Shown here: piece after piece, positions 16,557 through 26,061 of the stretch
Layout of the letters: every line of letters starts with the position of its first letter
Position numbering within the stretch: the stretch's first letter is position 1
Notes under the pieces: model-generated
Told to the model about the DNA's origin: nothing
What the model saw: only the letters and a program-made list of their open reading frames with translations
Database searches by the model: none
NCBI RefSeq assembly: GCF_003610635.1
Contig: NZ_RAQJ01000001.1
Location: 806,474-870,473 of the forward strand
Direction: 5' to 3'
DNA length: 64,000 nt
DNA from: Ichthyenterobacterium magnum
GTDB taxonomy: Bacteria > Bacteroidota > Bacteroidia > Flavobacteriales > Flavobacteriaceae
Program-made: the position numbers and the translations under genes

Positions 16557-17849
16557 TCAACCATTCATTAAATCTTCAATCTCTTCCGCTTCAATAGGAA
16601 TATTCCGCATTAAATTAAAAGGCTCGTCTTTTTCTTGTATCACTACATCATCTTCTAATCGAATCCCAAAACCTTCATTTGGAATATAAATTCCAGGTTC
16701 AACTGTAAATACCATATTAGCTTGCATGGGTTCGTGTAGCAATCCATAATCATGGGTATCTAATCCAATATGATGTGATGTACCATGCATAAAATATTTT
16801 TTATATGCTGGCCAATCTGGGTTTTCGTTTTGCACATCGGCTTTATCTAATAAGCCTAAACCTAAAAGCTCTGAGGTCATAAGTTTACCAACCTCAACAT
16901 GATATTGCTCCCAAAGTGTACCAGGCACCAATAACTTTGTAGCTTCATTTTTTACACGATTAACAGCATTGTAAACTTCCTTTTGCCTATCTGTATAACG
17001 GCCATTAACAGGAATTGTGCGAGACAAATCACTTTTATAATTTGCGTATTCTGCAGCAATATCAAACAGTATTAAATCTCCAGATTTACATTGCTGATTA
17101 TTTTCAATATAATGCAAGACGTTAGCATTGTTTCCGCTAGCTATTATTGGCGTATAGGCAAATCCTTTTGAGCGGTGTCGCAAAAACTCATGCATTAACT
17201 CGGCTTCTATTTCAAACTCCCAAACACCCGGTTTTACAAAATTTAGAATACGTCTAAAGCCTTTTTCTGTAATATCACAAGCATGTTGCATGATATCTAA
17301 TTCTATTTGATCTTTTATAGAACGAAGCCTTTGTAAAATAGGATTACTCTTAGCTATTGCATGTGCTGGATATTTAGCTTTTAACCATTTTGTAAAACGG
17401 TCTTCTCTAGTTTCAGTTTCAACTGAGGCGCGATAATGCTCGTTAGTATTTATATAAACGGTATCACATTGTGTCATGATTTCAAACATAACTTTTTCCA
17501 TGTCTTGCAACCAATACACTGTTTTAATTCCGCTTGTTTTTAAAGCGGCTTCTTTTGTTAGTTTTTCACCTTCCCAAACTGCGATATGCTCATTGGTTTC
17601 TTTTAAAAATAAAATTTCACGATGTTTTTCTTTTGGGCAGTCAGGAAATAATACTAATATACTTTCTTCTTGGTCAACACCACTTAAGTACAAAATATCA
17701 CGATGCTGTTCAAAAGGCATTGTGCTATCTGCGCTTATAGGATAAATATCATTACTATTGAAAACAGCCAAACTATTAGGCTTCATTTGAGCCATGAAAT
17801 CTTTACGGTTTTTTATAAAAAGTTCTCGATCTATTGCGTGGTATTTCAT
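16557..17849 (-). CDS. pepP: Aminopeptidase P family metallopeptidase (M24)
   Basis: 430-aa Xaa-Pro aminopeptidase that removes an N-terminal residue preceding proline. The N-terminal aminopeptidase-P domain (about residues 1-140) is followed by the pita-bread M24 domain. All metal ligands are visible: aspartates in LFDIAAEYANYKSDLSR, histidine in HGTSHHIGLDTHD, and glutamates in FTVEPGIYIP and GIRLEDDVVI. Start at a clear ATG (MKYHAIDRELF). Length normal. Cytoplasmic. Secure at the family level. Confidence 0.93.
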   Translation of the reverse strand: MKYHAIDRELFIKNRKDFMAQMKPNSLAVFNSNDIYPISADSTMPFEQHRDILYLSGVDQEESILVLFPDCPKEKHREILFLKETNEHIAVWEGEKLTKEAALKTSGIKTVYWLQDMEKVMFEIMTQCDTVYINTNEHYRASVETETREDRFTKWLKAKYPAHAIAKSNPILQRLRSIKDQIELDIMQHACDITEKGFRRILNFVKPGVWEFEIEAELMHEFLRHRSKGFAYTPIIASGNNANVLHYIENNQQCKSGDLILFDIAAEYANYKSDLSRTIPVNGRYTDRQKEVYNAVNRVKNEATKLLVPGTLWEQYHVEVGKLMTSELLGLGLLDKADVQNENPDWPAYKKYFMHGTSHHIGLDTHDYGLLHEPMQANMVFTVEPGIYIPNEGFGIRLEDDVVIQEKDEPFNLMRNIPIEAEEIEDLMNG

Positions 17850-17944
17850 CTAAAAAAGAGTTTTTATTCCTTTAAAAACAGGAATCATTAATATTACTCT
17901 TCAAAAATAATTAAACAATAACGCAATCGTGCAGCCAAATGGCG

Positions 17945-18529
17945 TTAATTTATGTTTTTACGAATACGACTCATATGTCGCGTAGATATTCCTAAAAAAG
18001 AAGCTAAATAATGCAATGGGACTTCTTGCAGTAATTTGGTGTCATTATCTAATAATTTTTTGTAACGTTCATCTGGTGTAAGCGTCAATAAATCAATACG
18101 ATAATCATCTATAAGGTAGATTTGGTTTTCAATAAGATTATAGTAAAATTTACTAAAGGCGCTATTATTTTTAAGCAAATGATTAAAATTATCTAGATTA
18201 ATCACCCAAAGATTGCAATCACTAATTGCTTTAATGTTTTTTCTTGATAATATTTTATGTGTAAAACTTTTTAATGCTGCAGTGTATGAGTTTTTTAAAG
18301 CTAAATACGTTGTTTTTTCTTCTCCTAAAACCGTTATAGAATGTTGTAAAATACCACTTTCTATAAAACAAAAATAGTTGCAAACTTTACCTTCTTCTAC
18401 AAAAAAATCGTTTCGTTTTAATTTAATAAAACTAAAGCATTCTAAAATCTCTGGAATCAAACTATCACATTGAGAATCACTAATAACTTGCTTTAAATAG
18501 CTTTTTAAAATATCTTGAGATTCTTGCAT
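17945..18529 (-). CDS. Crp/Fnr-type regulator
   Basis: 194-aa protein with an N-terminal cyclic-nucleotide-binding-type beta barrel (FFVEEGKVCNYFCFIESGILQ) and a C-terminal winged-helix end. The recognition region is LHYLASFLGISTRHMSRIRK. No Fnr-type iron-sulfur cysteine pattern is evident. This short class is common in flavobacteria with unknown effectors. It is divergent from the Asp-box protein gene across a 143-nt gap and could regulate it; that is inference. Confidence 0.88.
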   Translation of the reverse strand: MQESQDILKSYLKQVISDSQCDSLIPEILECFSFIKLKRNDFFVEEGKVCNYFCFIESGILQHSITVLGEEKTTYLALKNSYTAALKSFTHKILSRKNIKAISDCNLWVINLDNFNHLLKNNSAFSKFYYNLIENQIYLIDDYRIDLLTLTPDERYKKLLDNDTKLLQEVPLHYLASFLGISTRHMSRIRKNIN

Positions 18530-18672
18530 TAAACTTTTTAGTTTTGAATATCGAATTTAAAAAGATAATTTGAATTGACACAAATTCATATCATAAAACA
18601 GATTTGCCATATTTTCAGACATATTCATCTTCAATATTTATTACCTTTAAAGCTTTTTAAAAACCACCCATT

Positions 18673-21513
18673 ATGCTTAAAAACATCTGTTATCTATTCT
18701 TTATAATTTCATTTTTCATCAACGCGCAACAACCAGCAACCTCATCACAAATCATCAGCGATGCACTAAACAAAAAAGCTGAATTAACTCAAACATCACT
18801 AGTTAAAAATGTTCTTTTTGAGAATATTGGCCCAACTATTATGAGTGGTCGCGTTGTAGATTTAGCTGTTAATCCAGAAAACCCTACAGAGTTTTATGTT
18901 GGTTACGCTTCTGGTGGTGTTTGGCACACAATTAACAACGGTACAACATTTACGCCTATTCTTGATGCTTCGGCAACTCAAAATGTAGGAGATATAGCTG
19001 TCGATTGGAAAAACCGCACCATTTGGGTTGGAACAGGAGAAAACAACTCTTCACGTTCTTCTTATGCAGGTATTGGCGTTTTAAAATCTACAGACAACGG
19101 TAAAACATGGCAAAACATGGGGCTTAAAGATTCCCACCATATTGGTCGTATTCTAATTAGCCCAAACAATCCTGACGAAGTCGTTATTGGTGTTACAGGA
19201 CATTTATATTCACCTAATCAAGAACGTGGTATTTACAAAACTATAGATGGTGGAAAAACATGGTCTCAAAAATTGTTTATAGATGATATGAGCGGAATCA
19301 TTGATTTACAAACCAACCCAAACAACTTCAATTTAATGTTTGCTTCATCTTGGACTAAAGACCGTAAAGCGTGGAATTTTGATGGTAGCGGAAACAATTC
19401 GGCAATTTACAAAAGTATAGATGCAGGAGACACATGGACTAAAGTTTCTACAGAAGAAAGTGGTTTTCCAACTGGAAATGGTGTTGGACGAATTGGTCTA
19501 GCCATTTTTGACGATACTATTATTTATGCAGTACATGATAGTCAATTTAGAAGGCCTTCAGATGAAAAAAAAGATAACGAATCTAACATCTTGACTAAAG
19601 ATGATTTTAAAACAATGTCTACTGATACATTTTTAAAATTAGAAAATAAAAAGCTTAACAGCTATTTAAAATTAAATGGCTTTCAAGAAAAATATAGAGC
19701 AGATAATGTTAAGCAAATGGTACGAAGCGGAAACCTTAAACCTATTGACCTTGCTAAATACCTTGAAGATGCAAATTCTAGGTTGTTTGATACACCAGTT
19801 ATAGGAACCGAAGTTTATAAAAGCACTAATGGCGGACAAACATGGAAAAAAACTCATGACGGTTATCTAGATGATATTTATTATAGCTATGGTTACTATT
19901 TTGGTCATATTTATGTCGCACCAAATAATGCAGACAACATTTACATTTATGGTGTTCCGATAGTTAAGTCTAAAGATAGCGGAAAAACCTTTACATCAAT
20001 TAGTGCAGAAAATGTTCATGCCGATCATCATGCGCTTTGGATTAATCCTAAAAACCCAAATCACATAATTAATGGTAATGATGGAGGCGTAAATATCACT
20101 TATGATGATGGAGAAAATTGGATAAAAAACAACTCGCCATCAGTTGGTCAATTTTACGCTATTAATGTTGACAATGCTGAACCCTATAACGTATATGGTG
20201 GTTTACAAGATAATGGCGTTTGGGTTGGAGCTCACAATGCTCCTGAAGATAAAAGCTGGCATCAATATGGGCAATATCCATGGGAAAATATTATGGGTGG
20301 CGATGGTATGCAAATTCAAATTGATAGTCGAGATAACACTATAGTTTATACAGGTTTTCAATTCGGAAATTACTTTAGACTTAATCTAGAAACAAAAAAG
20401 CAAACCTACATTCAACCAAAGCATGATTTAGGCGAAAATCCATATCGTTTTAATTGGCAATCTCCAATTTTATTATCGCCTCACAACCAAGACATTTTAT
20501 ACTTAGGCGGAAATAAATTAATGCGTTCTATGAATCAAGGAGATGATTGGGTTGCCATTAGTGAAGACCTTACCAATGGTGGAAAAAAAGGAAATGTCGC
20601 TTATGGTACTTTATCAAGTATAAGCGAGTCTCCTTTTCAATTTGGGTTAATTTATACAGGAAGCGATGACGGATTAGTATACGTCACTAAAAATTCTGGA
20701 GGTAGTTGGACAAATATTTCAGAAGGCTTGCCAAAAGACCTTTGGGTAAGTCGTATAATTGCTTCTGAACATAAAAAAAAGCGTGTTTATGTAACATTAA
20801 ATGGTTATCGATGGGATGATTTTAAAGTTTATACTTATATGAGTGATGACTACGGAGAAACTTGGAAAAACATCAGTTCAAATATTCCTTCATCGCCAGT
20901 AAATGTTATTAGAGAAGACCCAGAAAATGAAAATGTATTATACTTAGGAACAGATAATGGTGCATACGTATCTTTCAATCAAGGTGAACATTGGGACGTA
21001 TTTAGTAACGGATTACCTAATGTTGCTTTTCATGATATTGTGATTCAACCAAAAGCAAAACATTTGCTATTAGGAACACATGGACGAAGCATCTATAAGG
21101 CAGACATTAAATCGCTGCAAGAGTATTCTAGCGGAATCATTAAAAATGATATCAAGATTTTTGAAATTGAAAATTTAAAGCATTCATCACAATGGGGAAA
21201 CTCGTGGAGTAAATGGTTTGATGCATTTGAACCCAAACTTAACATTCCTTTCTTTTCTAATACTTCAGGAGAAAAAACTATTAAAATACTTTCAGAAAAA
21301 GGAGTACTTCTTAACGAAATAAAAATTAATACAGATAAAGGATTTAACTATGCAACTTATGACTTAACCTTAACAGAAAAAGGTAAAAAAGCATTACTTA
21401 AAGAAAACACAAGCATAGATATAAGCAAAGCTAAAAACAAGAAATATTATTTACCAAAAGGAAAATATACCATTCAAATAAATAGTAATAAAGCTTTATT
21501 TGAGGTAAAATAA
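18673..21513 (+). CDS. Large secreted Asp-box (BNR/sortilin-like) repeat protein
   Basis: 946-aa exported protein with a signal peptide ending INAQ near residue 19. At least nine Asp-box motifs (S-x-D-x-G-x-T-W type) are visible: STDNGKTW, TIDGGKTW, SIDAGDTW, STNGGQTW, SKDSGKTF, TYDDGENW, SDDYGETW, and the weaker SMNQGDDW and SFNQGEHW. They imply one or two multi-bladed beta-propellers as in VPS10/sortilin and BNR proteins. A roughly 110-residue C-terminal part is not propeller-like. I see no clear type-IX secretion C-terminal domain. No sialidase catalytic set was identified, so calling it a glycoside hydrolase would be unsupported. Followed 39 nt later by a lipoprotein gene. Confidence 0.9.
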   Translation: MLKNICYLFFIISFFINAQQPATSSQIISDALNKKAELTQTSLVKNVLFENIGPTIMSGRVVDLAVNPENPTEFYVGYASGGVWHTINNGTTFTPILDASATQNVGDIAVDWKNRTIWVGTGENNSSRSSYAGIGVLKSTDNGKTWQNMGLKDSHHIGRILISPNNPDEVVIGVTGHLYSPNQERGIYKTIDGGKTWSQKLFIDDMSGIIDLQTNPNNFNLMFASSWTKDRKAWNFDGSGNNSAIYKSIDAGDTWTKVSTEESGFPTGNGVGRIGLAIFDDTIIYAVHDSQFRRPSDEKKDNESNILTKDDFKTMSTDTFLKLENKKLNSYLKLNGFQEKYRADNVKQMVRSGNLKPIDLAKYLEDANSRLFDTPVIGTEVYKSTNGGQTWKKTHDGYLDDIYYSYGYYFGHIYVAPNNADNIYIYGVPIVKSKDSGKTFTSISAENVHADHHALWINPKNPNHIINGNDGGVNITYDDGENWIKNNSPSVGQFYAINVDNAEPYNVYGGLQDNGVWVGAHNAPEDKSWHQYGQYPWENIMGGDGMQIQIDSRDNTIVYTGFQFGNYFRLNLETKKQTYIQPKHDLGENPYRFNWQSPILLSPHNQDILYLGGNKLMRSMNQGDDWVAISEDLTNGGKKGNVAYGTLSSISESPFQFGLIYTGSDDGLVYVTKNSGGSWTNISEGLPKDLWVSRIIASEHKKKRVYVTLNGYRWDDFKVYTYMSDDYGETWKNISSNIPSSPVNVIREDPENENVLYLGTDNGAYVSFNQGEHWDVFSNGLPNVAFHDIVIQPKAKHLLLGTHGRSIYKADIKSLQEYSSGIIKNDIKIFEIENLKHSSQWGNSWSKWFDAFEPKLNIPFFSNTSGEKTIKILSEKGVLLNEIKINTDKGFNYATYDLTLTEKGKKALLKENTSIDISKAKNKKYYLPKGKYTIQINSNKALFEVK

Positions 21514-21552
21514 ATCAAGCTCTTTTTAAGTTATATTAAAAACTCTAAACAG

Positions 21553-22425
21553 ATGAAAGCACTCAAAATAATCATAATACTAGTTTTTGGATTAACGTTA
21601 TCTTGTAGTGAGGATAATGATGATTGTTGTATAAATCCTGATGTACCTCAACTTATTATAAAACTCAAATTCGATGCAAGTCAAGAACGTCTTAATAACC
21701 TAGGACAACCTGCTACAATACCAGCCAATAATGCTGCACAATCGCCAACAATAAACAAGATGAGTGCTAATTACATTGAGTTTGCACCAACTGCAACTAC
21801 AGCATTAGGAACAGGTGAAATTATTTTTGAAGGTAACGAAACAAACGCAGGTGGCACTCAAGCTATCAATTTTCAAAATGCCATTTTTACAGGAAATGAC
21901 GAACTATTTATTTCTGTGCCTTTAAGTGATGTTGCTTCTGGAAATTATAATTGGGTACGCGTATCATTAGCTTACCAAGAAGGTATTATTAATGTGCTTA
22001 CAAACGGAAATGAAATAGCCGGTACATTAGCAAGCTTTGTTGGGTATAACAATTACATTACTTCTTTTAATCTTAATGGAAATACTTTTAACATCAATGC
22101 AAATAAGCCTCAAGGTTTTTGGGCTTTTGAAGCTTTAGGTTTTACAACTCAAGGTCAAGCTCCAGAAGGCGCAACAACAGTTCCAAACCCTTTGTTTAAC
22201 TCTTCTCCAATTCCACAAGGTTCATGTGTAGTTACCGGGCAGTTTGAAAACCAATTAGAAATTACTGGAAATGAAACTGAAAATATTGAAGTAACCTTAT
22301 CGTTTTCAATCAATAATAGCTTTGAGTGGACAGAAGTAAATCTAGATGGAAAATACGAGCCTTCAATTGGAGAACAAGTTGTAGATATGGGGCTTCGAGG
22401 TTTAATACCTTCGCATTCTAATTAA
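21553..22425 (+). CDS. Lipoprotein with acidic post-cysteine segment, unknown function
   Basis: 290-aa lipoprotein with signal MKALKIIIILVFGLTLSC. The residues after the lipobox cysteine are SEDNDDCC. An acidic stretch right after the cysteine resembles the lipoprotein export signal of Bacteroidota that sends proteins to the cell surface (inference). The body is beta-rich and Asn/Thr-rich with no family I recognise. Similar lipoproteins often accompany secreted beta-propeller proteins. It is 39 nt behind the Asp-box gene and likely co-transcribed. Confidence 0.8.
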   Translation: MKALKIIIILVFGLTLSCSEDNDDCCINPDVPQLIIKLKFDASQERLNNLGQPATIPANNAAQSPTINKMSANYIEFAPTATTALGTGEIIFEGNETNAGGTQAINFQNAIFTGNDELFISVPLSDVASGNYNWVRVSLAYQEGIINVLTNGNEIAGTLASFVGYNNYITSFNLNGNTFNINANKPQGFWAFEALGFTTQGQAPEGATTVPNPLFNSSPIPQGSCVVTGQFENQLEITGNETENIEVTLSFSINNSFEWTEVNLDGKYEPSIGEQVVDMGLRGLIPSHSN

Positions 22426-22460
22426 AATCATTCTAAATAGAAATTTAACCTTTCATCTTG

Positions 22461-22491
22461 TTGTCTATAATTTAATTGAAGCGTATTTTTG
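22461..22491 (+). promoter_or_regulatory. sdhCAB promoter
   Basis: TTG at 22461-22463 and TATTTTTG at 22484-22491, spaced 20 nt, fit the Bacteroidota -33/-7 pattern. The -7 box ends 25 nt before the sdhC ATG. Confidence 0.65.
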
Positions 22492-22516
22492 TTATCATTA
22501 AACTAACTTCAAAAAA

Positions 22517-23197
22517 ATGAGTGGAATTTTAAATTCTTCGATTGGAAGAAAGTTTGCCATGGCACTTTCAGCTTTTTTCCTAATGTTTTTCCTTTTACAA
22601 CATTTTGCAATTAATATCCTTTCTGTATTTAGTCCAGATACTTTTAACGAAGCATCGCACTTTATGGGAACTTTTTGGCCTGTACAATACATTTTGCAGC
22701 CGATATTAATTTTTGGTGTGATTTTTCACTTTGTAATGGGATTTATCCTCGAACTAAAAAATAGGAGTGCTAGAAAAGTGAGCTACGCAAAAAACAATGG
22801 TGCAGCAAATTCATCTTGGATGAGTCGTAATATGATTTGGAGTGGTTTAGCTATTCTTGCTTTTGTTGGGTTACACTTTTATGATTTCTGGTTTCCAGAA
22901 ATAAACACCAAATTTATAGATGGTGATTGGAGCGGTTTACATAATGGTGAGTTTAGATATTTTGAAGAACTACAACATAAATTTCACAGCCATGTAAGAA
23001 CCATTCTTTATGTGATTGCTTTTATCTTTTTAGCACTGCATTTATTACATGGTTTTAATTCGGCATTTCAATCAGTTGGAGCAAATAATAAATATACTAA
23101 AGGCTTAAATGGGTTTGGAAAAGCTTATGCTATTCTTATTCCTTTAGGGTTTATATTTATTGCAGTATATCATCATCTTAATCACGTTTTATCATAA
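22517..23197 (+). CDS. sdhC: Succinate dehydrogenase cytochrome b subunit
   Basis: 226-aa membrane anchor of the Bacteroidota-type succinate:quinone oxidoreductase (single five-helix, di-heme subunit; no separate SdhD). Hydrophobic helices carry histidines suitable as heme ligands: FLLQHFAIN, FHFVMGF, GLHFYDFWF, KFHSHVRT and ALHLLHGFN. First gene of the operon, with sdhA starting 3 nt after the stop. It links succinate oxidation to menaquinone in the inner membrane. Confidence 0.94.
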   Translation: MSGILNSSIGRKFAMALSAFFLMFFLLQHFAINILSVFSPDTFNEASHFMGTFWPVQYILQPILIFGVIFHFVMGFILELKNRSARKVSYAKNNGAANSSWMSRNMIWSGLAILAFVGLHFYDFWFPEINTKFIDGDWSGLHNGEFRYFEELQHKFHSHVRTILYVIAFIFLALHLLHGFNSAFQSVGANNKYTKGLNGFGKAYAILIPLGFIFIAVYHHLNHVLS

Positions 23198-23200
23198 CCT

Positions 23201-25213
23201 ATGGCTTTAGATTCTAAAATACCAAAAGGTCCAATTGCAGATAAATGGACGAATTATAAAAATCATATCGATCTTGTAAATCCAGCGAACAAACGTAACA
23301 TAGATGTTATTGTTGTAGGTACTGGATTAGCAGGCGGTTCTGCTGCTGCTACTTTAGCAGAATTAGGATACAATGTAAAGGCGTTTTGCTTTCAAGATTC
23401 ACCAAGACGTGCGCACTCAATTGCTGCACAAGGTGGAATTAATGCTGCAAAAAACTACCAAGGAGATGGAGATTCAACATACAGATTATTTTACGATACT
23501 GTAAAAGGTGGCGATTATCGTTCGCGTGAAGCTAACGTTTATCGTTTGGCTGAAGTGTCTGCTAATATTATTGACCAATGTGTTGCACAAGGCGTTCCTT
23601 TTGCTCGTGAATATGGAGGATTGTTAGATAACCGTTCGTTTGGAGGCGTTTTGGTTTCAAGAACATTTTATGCTGCTGGACAAACAGGACAACAATTATT
23701 ATTAGGAGCATATTCTGCAATGAATCGTCAGATTGGGCGTGGGAAAATAAAGATGTACAACCGTCATGAAATGCTTGACGTTGTTATTGTTGATGGAAAA
23801 GCTCGTGGTATCATAACACGTAACTTAATTACTGGAGAAATTGAACGTCATTCAGCGCATGCTGTTGTGTTAGGAACTGGTGGTTATGGTAACGTTTTCT
23901 TCTTATCAACAAATGCGATGGGATCTAATGTAACAGCTGCTTGGAAAGCCCACAAACGCGGTGCTTACTTTGCAAATCCTTGCTATACACAAATTCACCC
24001 AACATGTATTCCAGTTTCTGGAGATCATCAATCAAAACTAACATTGATGTCTGAATCTTTAAGAAATGATGGCCGTATTTGGGTGCCAAAACATATGAAA
24101 GATGTTGAAGCCATTAAAGCGGGAACATTAAAACCAAAAGATTTAGCAGAAGACGATCGTGATTATTATTTAGAGCGTCGTTATCCAGCCTTTGGAAACT
24201 TAGTGCCTCGTGATGTTGCATCACGTGCTGCAAAAGAACGTTGTGATGCTGGTTATGGCGTAAATGCAACTGGAGAAGCTGTATTTTTAGATTTTGCTTC
24301 AGCCATTCAACGTTATGGAAAAGAGCAAGCACACGTAAAAGGTTTAGACGAAAATGATGCAGCTTTAGTAAAGTCTTTAGGACAAGACGTTGTTAAAAAT
24401 AAATATGGAAATTTATTCCAAATGTATGAGAAGATCGTAGATCAAGATCCATACAATACACCAATGATGATTTATCCGGCAGTTCACTATACAATGGGTG
24501 GCGTTTGGGTAGATTATAATTTAATGACAACCGTTCCTGGTTTATATTGTATTGGTGAAGCCAATTTCTCTGATCATGGTGCAAACAGACTTGGAGCTTC
24601 AGCTCTAATGCAAGGTTTAGCAGATGGATATTTTGTGTTGCCTTATACAATTGGTGATTATTTATCTAATGATATTAGAACAGGACCAATTTCTACTGAA
24701 ACTAAAGAATTTGAAGCTGCCGAAAAAGAAGTTAGAGAGAAGTTAGATTTCTTTGTGACTAATGAAGGAAAGCATTCAGTAGATTATTTCCACAAGCGAT
24801 TAGGAAAAATCATGTGGAACAAAGTTGGAATGTCTAGAAATGTAAAAGGTTTAACTGAAGCTATTTCAGAAATTAAAGAATTGCGTGAGCAATTCTGGAA
24901 AGACGTGAAAGTTCCAGGAACTAATGAAGAATACAACGAAGAATTGGCAAAAGCTGGTCGTGTTGCAGATTTCTTGGAGTTAGGAGAGTTATTTGCTAAA
25001 GATGCACTTAATAGAGAAGAATCTTGTGGAGGACACTTTAGAGAAGACTCTGTAGAATTAGATGGTGAACAAAAAGGAGAAGCCTTACGTGATGATGAAA
25101 ACTTTGCTTACGTTGCTGCTTGGGAATATAAAGGAGAACCAAGCGATGCTATTTTACATAAAGAAGAATTAGAGTTCAAGGATATAGAATTAAAACAAAG
25201 ATCATATAAATAA
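23201..25213 (+). CDS. sdhA: Succinate dehydrogenase/fumarate reductase flavoprotein subunit
   Basis: 670-aa catalytic subunit that oxidises succinate to fumarate with covalently bound FAD. The dinucleotide fold [19 protein letters not shown] is near residue 36. The flavinylation histidine is in [16 protein letters not shown]. Substrate-side residues lie in [12 protein letters not shown], and the C-terminal [19 protein letters not shown] motif is intact. Length fits the larger Bacteroidota/epsilon-type enzyme. Sits between sdhC and sdhB with minimal gaps. Secure. Confidence 0.97.
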   Translation: MALDSKIPKGPIADKWTNYKNHIDLVNPANKRNIDVIVVGTGLAGGSAAATLAELGYNVKAFCFQDSPRRAHSIAAQGGINAAKNYQGDGDSTYRLFYDTVKGGDYRSREANVYRLAEVSANIIDQCVAQGVPFAREYGGLLDNRSFGGVLVSRTFYAAGQTGQQLLLGAYSAMNRQIGRGKIKMYNRHEMLDVVIVDGKARGIITRNLITGEIERHSAHAVVLGTGGYGNVFFLSTNAMGSNVTAAWKAHKRGAYFANPCYTQIHPTCIPVSGDHQSKLTLMSESLRNDGRIWVPKHMKDVEAIKAGTLKPKDLAEDDRDYYLERRYPAFGNLVPRDVASRAAKERCDAGYGVNATGEAVFLDFASAIQRYGKEQAHVKGLDENDAALVKSLGQDVVKNKYGNLFQMYEKIVDQDPYNTPMMIYPAVHYTMGGVWVDYNLMTTVPGLYCIGEANFSDHGANRLGASALMQGLADGYFVLPYTIGDYLSNDIRTGPISTETKEFEAAEKEVREKLDFFVTNEGKHSVDYFHKRLGKIMWNKVGMSRNVKGLTEAISEIKELREQFWKDVKVPGTNEEYNEELAKAGRVADFLELGELFAKDALNREESCGGHFREDSVELDGEQKGEALRDDENFAYVAAWEYKGEPSDAILHKEELEFKDIELKQRSYK

Positions 25214-25221
25214 GGGAAGCT

Positions 25222-25974
25222 ATGAATATGAATTTAACACTTAAAATTTGGCGTCAAAAAAACGCAAGTGATAAAGGAAAAATGGTCGACTATAAAGTCA
25301 GCGATATTTCACCAGATATGTCTTTCCTAGAAATGCTAGATGTTTTAAACGAGCAGTTGGTTAATAAAGATGAAAGCCCTGTTGCTTTTGATCATGATTG
25401 TCGTGAAGGTATTTGCGGTATGTGTTCTTTATACATTAATGGAGAAGCGCATGGCCCTGATCGTGGTATTACAACGTGTCAGTTACACATGCGTATGTTT
25501 AAAGATGGAGACACGATTACTATTGAGCCATTTAGAGCAACAGCATTTCCTGTAATTAAAGATTTAATTGTAGATAGAAGCTCTTTTGATCGCATTCAGC
25601 ATGCAGGTGGATTTATTTCTGTAAACACATCAGGAAACACTATTGATGCCAATGCAATTCCTGTAAACAAAGAAGATGCAGATACCGCTTTTGAAGCCGC
25701 AACATGTATTGGTTGTGGCGCTTGTGTGGCAACTTGTAAAAACTCTTCTGCAATGTTATTTGTAGGAGCAAAAGTATCGCAATTTGCATTATTACCACAA
25801 GGTCAAGTTGAAGCTACTGATCGTGTATTAAATATGGTTAAGCAAATGGATGATGAAGGTTTTGGTAATTGTACTAACACTGGCGCTTGTGAAATTGAAT
25901 GCCCTAAAGGAATCTCTTTAGAAAACATTGCTCGTATGAATTCTGAATACTTAAAAGCTAGCTTAAAAGGCTAA
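25222..25974 (+). CDS. sdhB: Succinate dehydrogenase iron-sulfur subunit
   Basis: 250-aa electron-transfer subunit. The [2Fe-2S] ligands are in CREGICGMC plus the later TTCQ cysteine; the [4Fe-4S] motif is [11 protein letters not shown]; the third set includes [14 protein letters not shown]. Three clusters relay electrons from SdhA to the heme subunit. The start is [10 protein letters not shown] at 25222; the second ATG (25228) is equally possible. Last gene of the operon, followed by a strong terminator. Confidence 0.96.
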   Translation: MNMNLTLKIWRQKNASDKGKMVDYKVSDISPDMSFLEMLDVLNEQLVNKDESPVAFDHDCREGICGMCSLYINGEAHGPDRGITTCQLHMRMFKDGDTITIEPFRATAFPVIKDLIVDRSSFDRIQHAGGFISVNTSGNTIDANAIPVNKEDADTAFEAATCIGCGACVATCKNSSAMLFVGAKVSQFALLPQGQVEATDRVLNMVKQMDDEGFGNCTNTGACEIECPKGISLENIARMNSEYLKASLKG

Positions 25975-26005
25975 AACTATAATTCTATTAAATTAGAAAC
26001 CTTAT

Positions 26006-26036
26006 AAAAATCCCAATACAACATTGGGATTTTTTG
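26006..26036 (+). terminator. Intrinsic terminator of the sdhCAB operon
   Basis: The arms AATCCCAAT and ATTGGGATT with a 5-nt loop ACAAC and a run of T closely follow sdhB. Confidence 0.9.
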
Positions 26037-26061
26037 TTTCTTTATACTTGAATAACATTAC

